NCBI GenBank assembly: GCA_964034945.1
Contig: OZ035960.1
Location: forward strand, 71,350,585 to 71,414,584
Length of the DNA: 64,000 nt
From: Chrysopilus asiliformis
Taxonomy: Eukaryota; Arthropoda; Insecta; Diptera; Rhagionidae
Direction: 5' to 3'
The position numbers were made by a program, and so were the translations under genes. The notes under the pieces were generated by a model. The model saw only the letters and a program-made list of their open reading frames with translations. It searched no databases and had not been told where the DNA came from. Shown one piece after another: positions 10,232-20,829 of this stretch (position 1 is its first letter; each line of letters begins with the position of its first letter).

Positions 10232-11634
10232 CTAATTGGCTTTTATGTCTTTCTTGTGATATCTTCCACGATGTCCTGTGTTGAGATCTTCCAACTCATA
10301 GGTGGAACCCGTTTTAGACAAAACTCTACTTTTGATCCATTTAAGAAATTTATGTTGTATTCCTCGGAAGGCGTCAGATTGACTGAAATTTCTCCTCCAC
10401 ACAACCTCACCGATATTAAACTCTTGTTCGCGCGTACGTAAATTATATTGATTAGCCGACCGTTCATGGGATTTTTGAAGTTTACTCTCGGCTTTCTGAC
10501 GTGCTATTGCAAGATCTTTTAATCGTGTCTGGTACGGAATGGCTTCATTGGCATTCACTACGGAGTATTCCGTCCCGTTACGGATCATTTCTTGTCCAAA
10601 ATTCATATAATAGGGGGTTCTATCCATAGTTTCATGAGTAGAGGATCTAATGGCGCATCCTATCTCTGGAAGATATTTTGGCCAGTCCTTATGAGTATCT
10701 TTGAGAAACGCTCGTATTCTAACAATAATTGTCTGATTAGCTCTCTCCGTTGGATTGCTTTGAGGGTGATAACTAGGAGTGAGCCACTGAGTTACGTTAT
10801 ATTCTTTGAGGAAGGATTTAAATTCTTTACAAACAAACTGAGGTCCATTATCACTCAAAATACGACTAGGAACACCAAACAATAGAAAAACTTGCTCTTT
10901 TAAAGCTTTAATAAGTCCGGAATGTTTGGCATTTCTCAAAGGAAATAATAAGACAAATTTGGTATATTTATCCATAACGACCAACAAAAAATTGTATCCT
11001 TCCTTGGATCGAACAAGAGGACCAATGAAATCGCAAGTAATCATCTCCCAAGGCCGCGAAGCATGTACATGTTGACCCATAGGAGGGGTGAGAGTCTTAT
11101 TTGGGCTTTTTGATGCTTTGCAGACTTCACAGTTACGCACCCAATCTCTAACATTTTTACGCATCTCTGGCCAATAGAAAAACTCGGTCAGCCGCTTAAA
11201 TGTCTTGAAAAATCCAAAGTGACCGGCAGTTGGATGGTCATGATATTGGCGAAGCAACTCTTTTTGATTTTTCTGAGGGACAACTAATTTCCATTTAAAT
11301 TCTATAATTCCCGCTTCATTTTTGCCCCGAAGACGTTTAAACAGCTTCTGCTCTTGAATTTTAAAATTAGGAAACTTTTCAGGATATGTTTCGACATCAG
11401 AATACAATTTGGAATACCTAGAATCTTCTACGCCAGAGGTAACCTCAATTTCGAAACACCGAGATAACGAATCTGCTACAATATTAGTCTTGCCAGGTGT
11501 ATGGGTGATTTCAAAGTCGTAATATTGCAACTTCATGATCCACCTTGCAAGTCTACCTTTGGCATCTTTGAGCTTTAAAAGCCAAAGCAACGCCGAGTGG
11601 TCAGTTTGTACCTGAAAATGAGTCCCTAACAGAT
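10232..11634 (-). pseudogene. Gypsy-1 pol: RNase H end and integrase
   Basis: The frame picks up the last part of RNase H (a TDHSALLWLL block just after the Harbinger junction, then RLARWIMKLQYYDF and SLSR) and continues into integrase. The integrase has an H-x-H/C-x-x-C zinc region (HPTAGH...CEVCK), a catalytic core with D in CDFIGP, D in LSDNGPQF and E in PTERANQ, and a C-terminal domain ending at 10232. The catalytic triad and spacing look intact. The protein would insert the cDNA copy into host DNA in the nucleus. It has no start of its own because it is the 3' part of pol, cut off by the 2,985-bp Harbinger insertion. Confidence 0.92.
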
Positions 11635-11980
11635 AATGGGCCCAATTCTACGATTTTGTCTATTTTCATTTTCATTTTATTTTCAATTTGTTAAAATGAG
11701 GCAAATGAAAATGAAAATTTGAGTTGGTATTCTGTGTTGCATTATTTTGAGTTCTAGTACTTCAAAATTTTCAGCCACTGAACTGTGAACAAGTAATTAA
11801 GAAAATGTCAGTTTTGAGTTAAGCCAAGATGGTCTGTATGTCAATAAAATACGGATGAAAAATCCTTATTAGGTGATACGGCCGTAGTAAATAAAATACG
11901 GATATTTTTGGCTTAGGTTTCCAATCGATTAAGTACTTGTGAACTTATTCAACAGCAACAGAAACTTCAAATTGGAAAAA

Positions 11981-12779
11981 ATGGCTGAATCTGGTAAAAT
12001 TTAAAGTTTTAAATTATTTAAACTAAATAACCAAAATTTTTTGTAGGAAAAAAGCAAAGGGCTCAAAAAACCAGCGACCTTCAGTACCAGCTGTACCTAG
12101 ACGCCCTTCAGAATACAGAAATCAAATTAAAAAAAGATTTGGATGATTCAGTTCAAGAAATATGGGACGAGCTGACTGCAAAATTAAATTCCGCCGGCTC
12201 GGGTCCCGTAAAAACCAAACGGGAATGGCAAAAGGTAAGAATTTTTAGTGGAAAAAAATATAAAAGTATAATAATAAAAATTTCTAGACATTTGAAGGAT
12301 GGCGGAATGGTGTACGTTTTAAAAAACGACATTTAATTGCGGAACTAAAATCAACGGGAGGAGGGCCAAATACTGGTAAGAGTTTGTCAGATATTGAAGA
12401 AAGGGCATTGGCTCTTTGGGGAACTCTTCCAGTTGACGGAAGCCCATTAACGGAAGCAGGCTTCACAGAAGCGACTACTTCTGTGGACGACACCATTTGC
12501 GACTCCTTCGCCTCTTCCAAGACAGCCCCGACCCAACGGAAAAGAAAAAAAATGAATACCGGAAAAACTAGCTCTAAGGGATCAGGTAAACTGTTTTTTT
12601 TAATCGAATGAATTGTCCGATTTTTAAATATGATTACAGAATATCCAGCAATCACATTTTTTGAGACAATCGAAGAAAAACGATCCAAACAAATGGACCA
12701 CATGATCTCGGCTGTCGTGGAAGTAGGGGATCAGATGAAAAGGATCGCGGAGTGCCTTCAAAACTTTGTGAATAAATAA
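11981..12779 (+). CDS. Harbinger Myb/SANT-like (zeste-type) DNA-binding protein
   Basis: The accessory protein of PIF/Harbinger, expected to bind the element ends and carry the transposase to the nucleus. Four exons are inferred: 11981-11993, 12047-12234, 12288-12586 and 12640-12779, separated by three 53-bp GT..AG introns (11994-12046, 12235-12287, 12587-12639). Each join keeps the frame. Exons 2 and 3 encode a helix-rich region with W residues (EIWDELTAKLNSAG, REWQKTFEGWRN), typical of the Myb/SANT-like zeste family, followed by SLSDIEERALALWG. The middle is S/T-rich and a basic stretch RKRKK may be a nuclear signal. The last exon encodes a short helical tail (SKQMDHMISAVVEVGDQM) that may be a coiled coil. 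The ATG at 11981 has AAAA upstream and the first exon stops without splicing. Confidence 0.82.
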
Positions 12780-12930
12780 ATTTGTGTTTTTGATTATAGA
12801 AATTGTATTATTCAATTTTTTTTAAAAAAGGAAACAAATTGTTTTAAAAATATCGTTGCGAGTAACCGTTTCTCTGTCGCGTTCCTGCTGACAAAAAATC
12901 ATTTCCTGATAAAAAAAAAGGATTAGTAGC

Positions 12931-14407
12931 TTAATAATCAAATTTGATCTTAATAAAATTACTTTGTGGCCTCAGGTTAGTATTTTGCTCGTCAAATTCA
13001 TCATCCGAAAATTCATCGTCTGTTTCGTTTTCTTCATCGTCGAAATCGGTTGACATTGTTCGATGCAAATTATGAATGCATAAAACCGCGTAAATTATTT
13101 TTCCAGCAGCAACAGGATGATAATGTAATACACGATGCTTATACAAACACCGGAATTTGGTTTTTATCACACCAAAACATCTTTCAATCGTGGTTCTCGC
13201 AGATTTAAAGGCAACATTAAATCTTTGTTGCTGCTCATTTTCAGGATTGGTATATGGTGTGAAAAGCCATGGTTCCAGCGGAAATCCAGAGTCACCTTTG
13301 ATATACCAATACATAATCAAATCAGTTTTTTAGTAAAAACACAAGAAAATTTGTTACCTAATAGCACTAAAAATTCGTTAGATGTTTCAAATTGTTGACG
13401 CAAGTGGGCTCTCAAAGTGGAAGTTTGCCAAATGGCAGAATCATGCGATGATCCTGGAAATCTAGCATTTGCATATAGTATGCAATAATTAGAATCACAA
13501 ACCTTTACAAATATAGAATAAATTAATGGGAATATTTTTAATGTGCTTTGTTTTGTATTTACCGCCAAAAGATTGATGCTGTGCGACCCTTTTCGGTTAA
13601 CCCATTTCTTGCCACCATTTATATTCCATAATAGCAACTTTGACTCCTATGTGGTAACAAAAAGGCTCAAAGTTGCTCAAAGTTACTGGTGCGAAAACGC
13701 ACCAATGGCAAGAAATGGGTTAATATATAAATTACCTCGGAAAAAAGGGTCATTGCATGGCGGTGATTGGATCAAAATGTGACTTCCGTCAATGGATCCT
13801 ATCACACCTGGCATGTTGTACTTTCTATAAAATCTGAAAATTTATATTTAGTTATGACTGAATCTTCGCTTTTATAAAAATTTTCTTGCCCATCTTTAAT
13901 GTTGGATATTGCTACATTTGATGTCGGGAATTTAATAAATTCTTGTAAACAGTGATTGTTAATCAGGTTAGTAATATTCGTAACAGCCCTAGAAACCGTT
14001 GGCTGCGATAGAGCTAACACGTAGCAACTTCCAATCGAAGATTGGTAGGAACCATGTCCAAAAAAATGAAGCGATGCTAGTGTCTGAAATCTGGTTTTAC
14101 AAAAAATTACAGATAAGGTTCACATTATTCACCTGGATCTCTAGGGCAATTGATGACGGGTTGTGATGTGGTGCCAACTTATCTACTAATAAGCGGACTG
14201 CATCTTTGCTGATTCGGAAAAACTTCTTAAATGATGCATTAGTTAAGTTGAATGGATCGCTTATATCTCTAAGGTGACGGAGTCTTCTAATACGATTTCG
14301 CCTAAAAAGCCAATTTGTTACACTTCTTTTGAACTACGTTTATTTAAATCATACCTGTGCCTTGTTAAATTCTCCTCATAAACGCGCAATCGAAGTAAAT
14401 TATCCAT
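12931..14407 (-). CDS. Harbinger DDE transposase (HARBI1 family)
   Basis: The multi-exon gene runs from ATG at 14405-14407 to a stop at 12931. Exon 1 starts MDNLLRLRVYEENLTRHR. Further exons give a helix-turn-helix region (ALSQPTVSRAVTNI, then FIKFPTS), the first catalytic D in MPGVIGSIDGSHILI (about 13,800), NRKGSHSIN, a second D in ARFPGSSHDSAIW, GDSGFPLEPWL, and ARTTIERCFGVIKTKFRCL, which supplies the final acidic residue. An intron at 13296-13357 (62 bp) joins LL to GDSG exactly; others lie near 14298-14353, 14093-14135 and 13505-13560. Product length of about 370 residues fits HARBI1 transposases. The C-terminus is acidic (DDEENETDDEFSDDEFDE). All catalytic motifs are present. Some exon borders, notably around 13815-13860, are approximate. 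Confidence 0.88.
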
Positions 14408-14625
14408 ATTGTTCACTAAATAGCAATTTTACTTCTGAAAACCGTAATGACTGACACTTCAAAATAACCAAAATCGACAACAACTTGGATTTTAATAAAA
14501 TGAAAATCAAAATGAAAATTTTGAATGCTAGAATACGAATTTGGTGAAAATTGCATCTAGTACTGCAAAAACTCAGTTTTAAGCTAAATGAAAATGAAAA
14601 TTTCGTCGACAGAATTAGGCCCAAT

Positions 14626-15979
14626 ATTTGAATTTTTCTAAACTGTATATCACAGCCAAAGCTTCTTTCTCGGTTGTCGTATAATTCAATTCGCAAGAGG
14701 TGAACTTCTTCGACATATACCCAATGACTTTTTCTTCATCGCCGTGGATTTGAAGTAAGACCCCGCCAACACCAACATCGCTGGCATCTGCTCGAAGGAT
14801 GAACGTTTGCGTGTAGTCAGGGATTGCCAAAATAGGTGCCGTGGTAAGAAGATGTTTTAAGGTTTTAAACGCATTCTCTGCTTCCAAAGTCCAAGCAAGT
14901 TTCGTAGGCTTCCCTTTTAATAAATGGCTCATGGGAGCGATGACAGTCGAGAAATTTGGTACGAATTTCCGATACCAGGACATTAGTCCGATGACTTGTC
15001 GAAGCTGTTTGACCGTTTTTGGAGACGGTATATCCAAAATAGCATCTATTTTAGACGAATTAGAACTAATTCCCTGCGATGTTAAAGTATATCCCAGAAA
15101 ATCTAATTTTTGTACGCAAAATTTGGATTTTGATATGTTTATTGTTAATTCCGCAGCTTTTAAACGTCGTGACACTTCTTCCAACAACCAAATATGTCGT
15201 TCGAATGTATCGGAAGCAATTAGAATGTCGTCCATGTAATAGAAAATTTCGCCCTCTAGATCATGTCCTAAAACAGCCGACATTAATCTAGCCATGCTCT
15301 TTGGACTATTTTTCAATCCAAAAGGGGTACGGATAAAGCAGTATTGCCTTCGACCTGGTATAGCGAATGCGGTTTTAATTTGTGATTTCTCCGAAAGAGG
15401 AATTTGGTAAAATGCTTCAGATAAGTCTATGGAAGAGAGATACTTAGTGGATTTGACTTGAGACAAAGTGGTTTCTAGATGTGGCATCGGAAATTCGTTC
15501 GCAACCGTAATGGCATTCAGAAATCTGGCATCCAGACAAAACCGAATAGATTTCTTATCTTTTTTAAGGGCCACCACGACGGGATTAGACCACGGAGAGG
15601 GTTCACAGTCTCGTATTACGCCAAGTTTAAGTAACCGATCTAATTCTCTATCCACCCCAGGTAAGAGATGTACGGGAATGGGATAACATTTGTGATGAAC
15701 TGGTGGGTTATTTCCAGTATCGATTTCGTGCGTGATCATTTTGGTACGTCCAAAATTGTCGGAAGAAGTAATCGGAAAATCGTCTATTACTTTTACTAAT
15801 TTTGACTCATCTGTCGGATTTAAATTGCTGGAAGATGTGGAAATATGTAACGACTCAATAACCGTAGGGTGTATATGAAATTTTTCCCAGAAGTCTATCC
15901 CTAGTATTAACGATTGAGTCAAATTGGGGACAATGAGTACCGGAAGGATATGGATTTGCTCATTGAATGAAAACGGCAA
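14626..15979 (-). pseudogene. Gypsy-1 pol: reverse transcriptase and first part of RNase H
   Basis: The frame opens with the end of the protease domain (ILGIDFWEKF) and contains a full RT: SPWSNPVVVALKKDKKSIRF, CLDARFLNAIT, SSIDLSEAFYQIPL, RTPFGLKNSP and the catalytic box FYYMDDILIA (about 15,225-15,245), then FLGYTLTSQGI of the connection. RNase H starts at FILRADASDVGVGGVLL and is cut at the Harbinger target. YMDD instead of the YVDD/YIDD more common in Gypsy elements is notable. The frame is offset by one base from the preceding protease frame at about 15,970-15,985, so pol is broken here as well as by the insertion. Confidence 0.92.
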
Positions 15980-15981
15980 AT

Positions 15982-16430
15982 CTACAATTCATTACAAGTA
16001 TGAAACGAGCCGTCTGCGGTGTGAACCTTGACATTCGTGTGCCGCTTGATCACCTTAAAAGATTCGATTAGCTTTAAGGCTCCCGATCCCAGGCAGCTGC
16101 GCGTAGACCCACTATCTAAAAGTGCAAGAATCTCTTTACCAAACACGGATACCAGTAAATGAGGCCGATCATCATTTTCTAGAGGCAGCCCGACTTTTAA
16201 ATAGGTAAGAGCTTTCGGCTCATCAGATGAGAAATCTATCAAATCTTCACTAACGGGGACGTCGTTATCGTCTATTTCAATTAAGATATCGGATTTACTG
16301 GGCGTATTTTTAGAAATGGAAAAATCATTACCGATCAAGAAGAATTGCGAAAAGTCGTCATCATCAAAAAAGAAAACCTCGTCTGAGGGAAGGGAATTTT
16401 TATTATTTTTTCCGACCCACGTACTCCCTC
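15982..16430 (-). pseudogene. Gypsy-1 protease
   Basis: The frame contains the retroviral-type aspartic protease signature LLDSGSTRS at about 16,100-16,120 with GSGALKLIESF downstream. It is open upstream past the gag stop in the -1 frame relative to gag, so gag-pol would be made by a -1 frameshift, as in many Gypsy elements. An ATG at 16336-16338 is probably not the real start. The frame ends in TAG at 15982, where the flap and C-terminal part continue in another frame from 15979; a one- or two-base indel is the likely cause. Confidence 0.82.
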
Positions 16431-17735
16431 TTACTGGGTCGAGAATTCTTCCCCCGACTGTGGATTACAATTAGGACAAGTTGCAGCCGTGGTATTTTCT
16501 GCTCCACAATTGTAACAAAGATACCTAGCTCTTCTAGGCTGAGAACATTGTTGAACTGGATGATAGCCCAAATAACAATTAACGCATAACCGAACCGGAG
16601 AAGTTGGGGTGCCATAGGAGGACACGTTGCGATCGGCTGAATTTCTAGCCGGACGGGGTTGGTTATTTCGTAACGGCTCTCTACGTCTGAAAGGATTATT
16701 AGCCCTAGGCGGTATCGAAGACGTAAGTTCATTCAATGTAGCTGAACGTGAAGGACGTGAAGGGGCGAAAACGGTATCTGAAGATGATAGCAAACTATTA
16801 TTTTCAATTGTTTTCAATACCTGTTTTAGTTCTTCTATAGAATTTACTTCCCTAGAAAGCAGAGGGACATTTAAGTGTGGGAGAAGGTTACGTCTAATTA
16901 ATCGTATTTGATCTAGAGTCGACATCGGGCACTCAAGTTCTCTGAAGAGAGCTTCCATGGAAGATATGTACACTCCGACTCTTTCACCCCATCTTTGTTT
17001 TCTTTCCTCTATGGTACGCCTCACAGCCAAATCGCTGTCGTAACGCCCAAACGTAGAACATATTTCGGTAGAAAAATCTTCCCAATTAGAAAATGTTGCA
17101 GAACTTCGAAACCACACTAAAGCATCGCCACGAAGAAGTAAATGAATTGATGATAAAACCTGATTCAAAGTTAGATTTTGCCTCGCCGCCATCCTCTCGA
17201 CTTCCACTAAAAAAGGCCTTACACGCATCCCTTTCGGATCTCCCGTAAAAAGAATACCCCAATCTTTGATATCGATCTTCTTTAAGTACGAATTTCGATT
17301 ATCATAATTAAATGATGCGGATTGTCTATTTTCACGCTCAATATTTGATCGAGACGTATTAGCAGAAGCTTGCCCGGTCATATCTAAATTCCGGATCTGT
17401 AAAGATAATTGTTGTATTTGTTGTGAAATGGAAATCATGGTTTCTTCCACCGCGGTCAACCTAATATTTTCTGCTTGCTGAACTTCACGTGGGGAAGTCA
17501 CGTTTTGTTGAGCGGAAGTTATGTTCTGCTGAGACGGATTTACTCCTTGTGGAACATTCGCGTGCTCGACGTTCAACGGAGGGGAATGCCCTACTGTCGC
17601 AACACTTGTTCCTCGCACCGGAGAAGATTGATTAGGGGAATGTATAACCGGCTGCTGTTGAGTGTTAAGATCAAACCCCGTAGATCTTGTCACTCGTTTG
17701 CCTACTGGTGTTCCACGACCTTGCCCATTAACCAT
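16431..17735 (-). CDS. Gypsy-1 Gag
   Basis: The 434-residue protein forms the cytoplasmic particle that packages element RNA. The N-terminal 110 residues are Q/N/S/V-rich and low-complexity. Residues about 150-290 contain a retrotransposon gag capsid-like domain (GDALVWFRSSATFSNWEDF, then R-x-x-IEERKQRWGERV and ECPMSTLDQIRLIRRNLLP). Near the C-terminus there is a CCHC knuckle CVNCYLGYHPVQQC and a second, atypical cysteine pair CYNCG...C lacking the histidine. ATG 17733-17735 is the first in frame and follows the long leader. The frame is intact. The stop TAA at 16431 is followed by the -1 frame protease. Confidence 0.88.
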   Translation of the reverse strand: MVNGQGRGTPVGKRVTRSTGFDLNTQQQPVIHSPNQSSPVRGTSVATVGHSPPLNVEHANVPQGVNPSQQNITSAQQNVTSPREVQQAENIRLTAVEETMISISQQIQQLSLQIRNLDMTGQASANTSRSNIERENRQSASFNYDNRNSYLKKIDIKDWGILFTGDPKGMRVRPFLVEVERMAARQNLTLNQVLSSIHLLLRGDALVWFRSSATFSNWEDFSTEICSTFGRYDSDLAVRRTIEERKQRWGERVGVYISSMEALFRELECPMSTLDQIRLIRRNLLPHLNVPLLSREVNSIEELKQVLKTIENNSLLSSSDTVFAPSRPSRSATLNELTSSIPPRANNPFRRREPLRNNQPRPARNSADRNVSSYGTPTSPVRLCVNCYLGYHPVQQCSQPRRARYLCYNCGAENTTAATCPNCNPQSGEEFSTQ

Positions 17736-18248
17736 GGTTACGAATTCACCGATAATTGAGACTATGCAAATTTAAAACCGTCCGGAACCTAATCCAACTT
17801 CTACAGCTACAGTCCCAAAAATACTCGCAACTAATTCCGAAGAAGAAAAAAAATCACTTTGAAAATTAGCACCCAACAAAAAATTATTTGCTTCAAACTC
17901 TCACTTCAACCAGATTTGCCGTTAAAATTGAACAATTAACAGAAATTTACAAAAGACAAAAAGCCTGACAAAAGACAAAGACAATTCGAAGAACCGTTTT
18001 TTTTCTCTGGCACTGAACACTATGAAATTATTGTTCGGGTGTTTCTTCTCGAAAAAAATATAAAAAAAATTAACTTTTTCAAATCCTTAATAACTAGAAT
18101 TTCGATTTGATTTATGTAGGTTTCTAGTGTTCAACACTTTCTAAGTAGTTTGATATGCTCACAAGGAAAAAAACTTGATATGTGAAATTTGCTTCCACGC
18201 CACTTTCAAAAAATATTCTCACGCAAATTGAAAAAATTGTTACCTTCT

Positions 18249-19130
18249 TTTTACTTTCTTCTACGGAGTATAATAAAGTATTGTATTCATGAAAAATTTC
18301 GACCTCTTAATTTTGCCTAAAAAACATTTTCCGATCACTCCTGAGTCGATTGGAGTCATATTTAAAAAATGTCTTTCTGTCTGTCAGCCTGTGTACAAGA
18401 TTTCTCAAAAACTAATAGAGCTAGCGCCATGAAATTTTATAGGCATGTTGGGTCCTGAAATGGGACGATCCTATCAACTTTTGGTGGAAATCCGTTAACC
18501 GGAAGTATCCAAAATGGCGGTTTTTCAAAAATCGCAATTTCGTTTTTCTCGATTTACTCCCAAACTACGCGTTTTTTAGTGGCCTTAAGTATGACGAAAC
18601 TTGGAGAAAATAAGATTTCCCACACTTTTGTCTTTAGCTATAACTCGATATCTCCACCTGTTATCGAGATAAACCGTTAAAACAGTTTTTTGCGATTATC
18701 TCGAAAACTAACGGGTTTTTGCTGACTGAATGTATGAAGTGAATTAATGAGAATGGTATTCTGCACAATTTTGTTTCTTACCGTTATCCGTTATCTTTTA
18801 CCGTTATTGAGATATTTTCATTAATATGTAAAAAATCATATGTTTGCGAATAATTTGCAAACTAACGGTTTTTCGACAAATCAGTTAAAAGAATAATTAA
18901 AGATGTTAACATTTTCTACATTTTTGCCATTTACCGTAAATTGATATCTTTTACCGTTCTCAAGTTATCTCAAATTTTGTACGTTTTTGATATTTTTGAA
19001 TAAACCAAGAATTTATTGGGAGGTCGTCTTAGGTTGACAATGCGACAGGGCTCTAGCGTAAATTGCGCAGGGTCGTAGATTTTGTAGAAGAAAGTTTTGT
19101 GTTGACCACAACTGATATTTTTTCTTAGTT
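18249..19130 (-). repeat. Leader segment also present at 21222-33675 (R repeat)
   Basis: Between gag and the primer-binding site lies about 880 bp that recurs, inverted, around the octamer array. The shared left edge is TTTTTACTTTCTTCTACGGAG and the right edge is near AACTGATATTTTTTC. It contains the short run TTTCTGTCTGTCAGCCTG at 18370-18390, from which the octamer array appears to derive. It may be part of this Gypsy family's normal leader or a separate repeat nested in it; one copy cannot decide. No coding potential was recognised. Confidence 0.8.
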
Positions 19131-19198
19131 AAACTTAACTTACTTATCCCCCGTCGAAAATACTTCCTGTTCTTAACCCTTTTACCTCGTGTTTTGTT

Positions 19199-19216
19199 GT
19201 CCCTGCTCGGGCGCCA
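19199..19216 (-). promoter_or_regulatory. Primer-binding site of Gypsy-1 (tRNA-Lys type)
   Basis: On the sense strand TGGCGCCCGAGCAGGGAC lies one base after the 5' LTR. It begins with TGG (complement of CCA) and differs by one base from the well-known tRNA-Lys(UUU) primer site, matching an insect-type tRNA-Lys 3' end. It fixes the sense direction as minus. Confidence 0.9.
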
Positions 19217-19217
19217 A

Positions 19218-19589
19218 TGTTGCTTCACCGGGTAGGTGCAAGAAATGTAGATCGTTTTAATTTAAGTTTGAACAATATATTTTAATTTGTCGAAATCTAA
19301 TACAATTTTAATACAATTTTTATGTAATTTTTACGGTTAGTTAAATAGTATTATAAGCTAGTTTTAATCTTTTATTTAAACCGCGTGGTTGTGAGGTCGA
19401 AGTTTCTCTCCAAAAAAAATGTTCTTCTCCTATCTTCGTCCATCCGTTGACTGCCTCACGACAAGCAATCCACCCCAGATCCTCCTTTTTTCTATAAATC
19501 AATTTGCGGTACAACCAGTTTAATTGTTGTTTTTGTTGTAGTCCTCGAATCTCGATAAGCGAGGTTGCCAAATTTATTTGATCGTAACA
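19218..19589 (-). repeat. Gypsy-1 5' LTR
   Basis: This 372-bp LTR appears identical to 8970-9341. On the sense strand it starts TGTTACGATC and ends GTGAAGCAACA. It contains TTTATAG and TAATACTATTTAAC stretches that could serve as promoter elements and AAATAAAAG as a polyadenylation signal. It is followed at once by the primer-binding site, so it is the upstream LTR. Confidence 0.95.
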
Positions 19590-19611
19590 CATTTAAGCGT
19601 GTTCTACTGTA

Positions 19612-19806
19612 CATCCTTCAAGACATTTTTTTGGGATGTATCAGAAATACAAAGAAATATTTTCTTTTATTTTTAAAGCAACACCACATATAGTGAATAT
19701 ACGCCAAATTTTAGCAAATAAGTGTATTCGCAATACTGATGATGATACTTGGTTTGATGAAAATCACTCTTGTTATTCTCATCGAGTAGAAGCTCTGAAT
19801 TTCTAA
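19612..19806 (+). pseudogene. P-element/THAP9-type transposase, C-terminal part, piece 3
   Basis: The frame resumes after the pogo-like element and reads YQKYKEIFSFIF, then IRQILANKCIRNT, and WFDENHSCYSHRVEALNF, similar to the C-x-x-H end region of P-element/THAP9 proteins. The stop TAA coincides with the first bases of a family-B Helitron (AAAAGCTTTTATTTAGC). A further possible piece lies beyond that Helitron at 21104-21205. Confidence 0.6.
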
Positions 19807-19974
19807 AAGCTTTTATTTAGCTTGCCTTCGTGTTTGTTTGTCTGTCAGATCAAATCTTGCAACCCAATTTTGACCCACTTCCACTTGTCCGATTGACTTG
19901 AAATTTTGCACACTTATATAAGTCCGATGACAATACAATATTTTCACTACTTCGTCCTTGTACGGATAACGGAA

Positions 19975-20367
19975 GGTCCTGTAAGGATAACGTGATTATC
20001 CTTTTCTCCAAACTTTCCGGAAAAAAATCTGTTCTGGGGGTTTTTGCGGTCGCTGAATCCGATTCTGTCATTAAAAAGTCAGTAAGGATAACGGAAGGTC
20101 CTGTAAGGATAACGTGATTATCCTTTTCTCCAAATTTTCCGGAAAAAAATCTATTCTGGGGGTTTTTGGGGTCGCTGAATCCGAATCTGTCATTAAAAAG
20201 TCAGTAAGGATAACGGAGGGTCCTGTAAGGATAACGTGATTATCCTTTTCTCCAAATTTTCCGGAAAAAAATCTATTCTGGGGGTTTTTGGGGTCGCTGA
20301 ATCCGAATCTGTCATTAAAAAGTCAGTAAGGATAACGGAAGGTCCTGTAAGGATAACGTGATTATCC
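19975..20367 (+). repeat. 122-bp minisatellite, B type
   Basis: About three units with 122-bp spacing (GGAAGGTCCTGTAAGG at 20093, the next unit at 20215). Each has the inverted motif GGATAACGTGATTATCC and the palindrome TTTTCCGGAAAA, then GGGGGTTTTTGGGGTCGCTGA. One more partial unit follows the solo LTR at 20677. Confidence 0.88.
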
Positions 20368-20672
20368 TGTGGCAACACCGAGAACATTCGAATTTCATTT
20401 TATTATTTTCGGATTTGTTAAGTAACTGTAACATTAATTGTTCAACGTAAAATTGTTAGAAGCGTTGATGTTACCAAGCGCGCACTTGCTATTGTGCATT
20501 GTGCTGCTTCTTTTGTTTCCTCGTTGTACCGTAACGTAACTTTGATAGGATAATAGTAAGAGAGAATAAAATCTGTGATAACACCAGAGTCTTGTCTGGA
20601 TCGTGATCTAATAAACTTGTATAAATCAATCGACGGACTTTTATTTGGTAATTCGGACACACAGCCACCGCA
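20368..20672 (+). mobile_element. Solo LTR (BEL/Pao-like) with ATCC duplication
   Basis: The 305-bp insert starts TGTGGCAACACC and ends CACAGCCACCGCA, and is flanked by ATCC at 20364-20367 and 20673-20676. It interrupts a minisatellite unit precisely within TTATCC/TTTTCTCC. It contains GAATAAAATC and CTAATAAAC as possible polyadenylation signals. The TGTGGCAACACC start and the CA end suggest BEL/Pao; the family call is tentative and no internal region is present. Confidence 0.72.
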
Positions 20673-20829
20673 ATCCCTTTCTCCAAATTTTCCGGAAAAA
20701 AATCTATTCTGGGGGTTTTTGGGGTCGCTGAATACGATTCTCAAGTTAAAAAGCCTGTAACGACATCTCAAATGTAAGGATATATATTCGAAGACTAAAA
20801 AGAACAAAATAAAAATAATTAAAAAAAAA

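Larger units (their letters stand above)
11638..14622. mobile_element. Complete PIF/Harbinger transposon inside Gypsy-1
   Basis: The element has TIRs GGGCCCAATTC at the left and GGGCCTAATTC read inward at the right, followed by repeats of ATTTTCATTTTCATT. It is flanked by the 3-bp duplication AAT at 11635-11637 and 14623-14625. Removing it with one AAT rejoins the Gypsy RNase H in frame, which confirms both ends. It carries two convergent spliced genes: a Myb/SANT-like gene (plus) and a DDE transposase (minus), the standard two-gene layout of an autonomous Harbinger. No disabling lesion was found in either predicted coding sequence by eye, so it may be active. Confidence 0.93.
8970..19589 (-). 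mobile_element. Gypsy-1: Ty3/Gypsy LTR retrotransposon interrupted by Harbinger
   Basis: The order on the minus strand is 5' LTR (19218-19589), primer-binding site (19199-19216), long leader (17736-19198), gag (16431-17735), protease/RT/RNase H (about 16430-14626), Harbinger insert (11638-14622), rest of RNase H plus integrase (10232-11634), a non-coding 3' segment, and 3' LTR (8970-9341). It inserted into the pogo-like element and duplicated CATT. Stretch 9342-10231 is AT-rich with no convincing gene and no clear polypurine tract. No envelope gene is seen. Confidence 0.93.
7875..19609. mobile_element. Pogo-like (Tc1/mariner superfamily) non-autonomous element, split by a Gypsy element
   Basis: The left end is CAGTAGAACGCGCTTAAATGC and the right end, read inward, is CAGTAGAACACGCTTAAATG. 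Both are flanked by TA (7873-7874 and 19610-19611). CAGT ends and a TA target are typical of pogo-type elements. Without the Gypsy insert the element is about 1.1 kb and has no transposase. Multiple degenerate copies of ACGCTTAAATGCA or CACGGATAAATGCA lie just inside both ends (7888-8110 and 8865-8969), resembling subterminal transposase-binding repeats. The middle (8110-8860) is AT-rich without recognisable coding. Confidence 0.75.

Noticed and set aside
12284..12703. 139-codon minus-strand frame opposite the Harbinger Myb-like gene
   Set aside because: It is the shadow of the spliced plus-strand gene, whose splice sites and motifs are convincing.
19218..19589. 83-codon frame on the minus strand inside the LTR (also at 9093-9323)
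   Set aside because: It lies wholly in LTR sequence, occurs identically in both LTRs, and has no recognisable domain.
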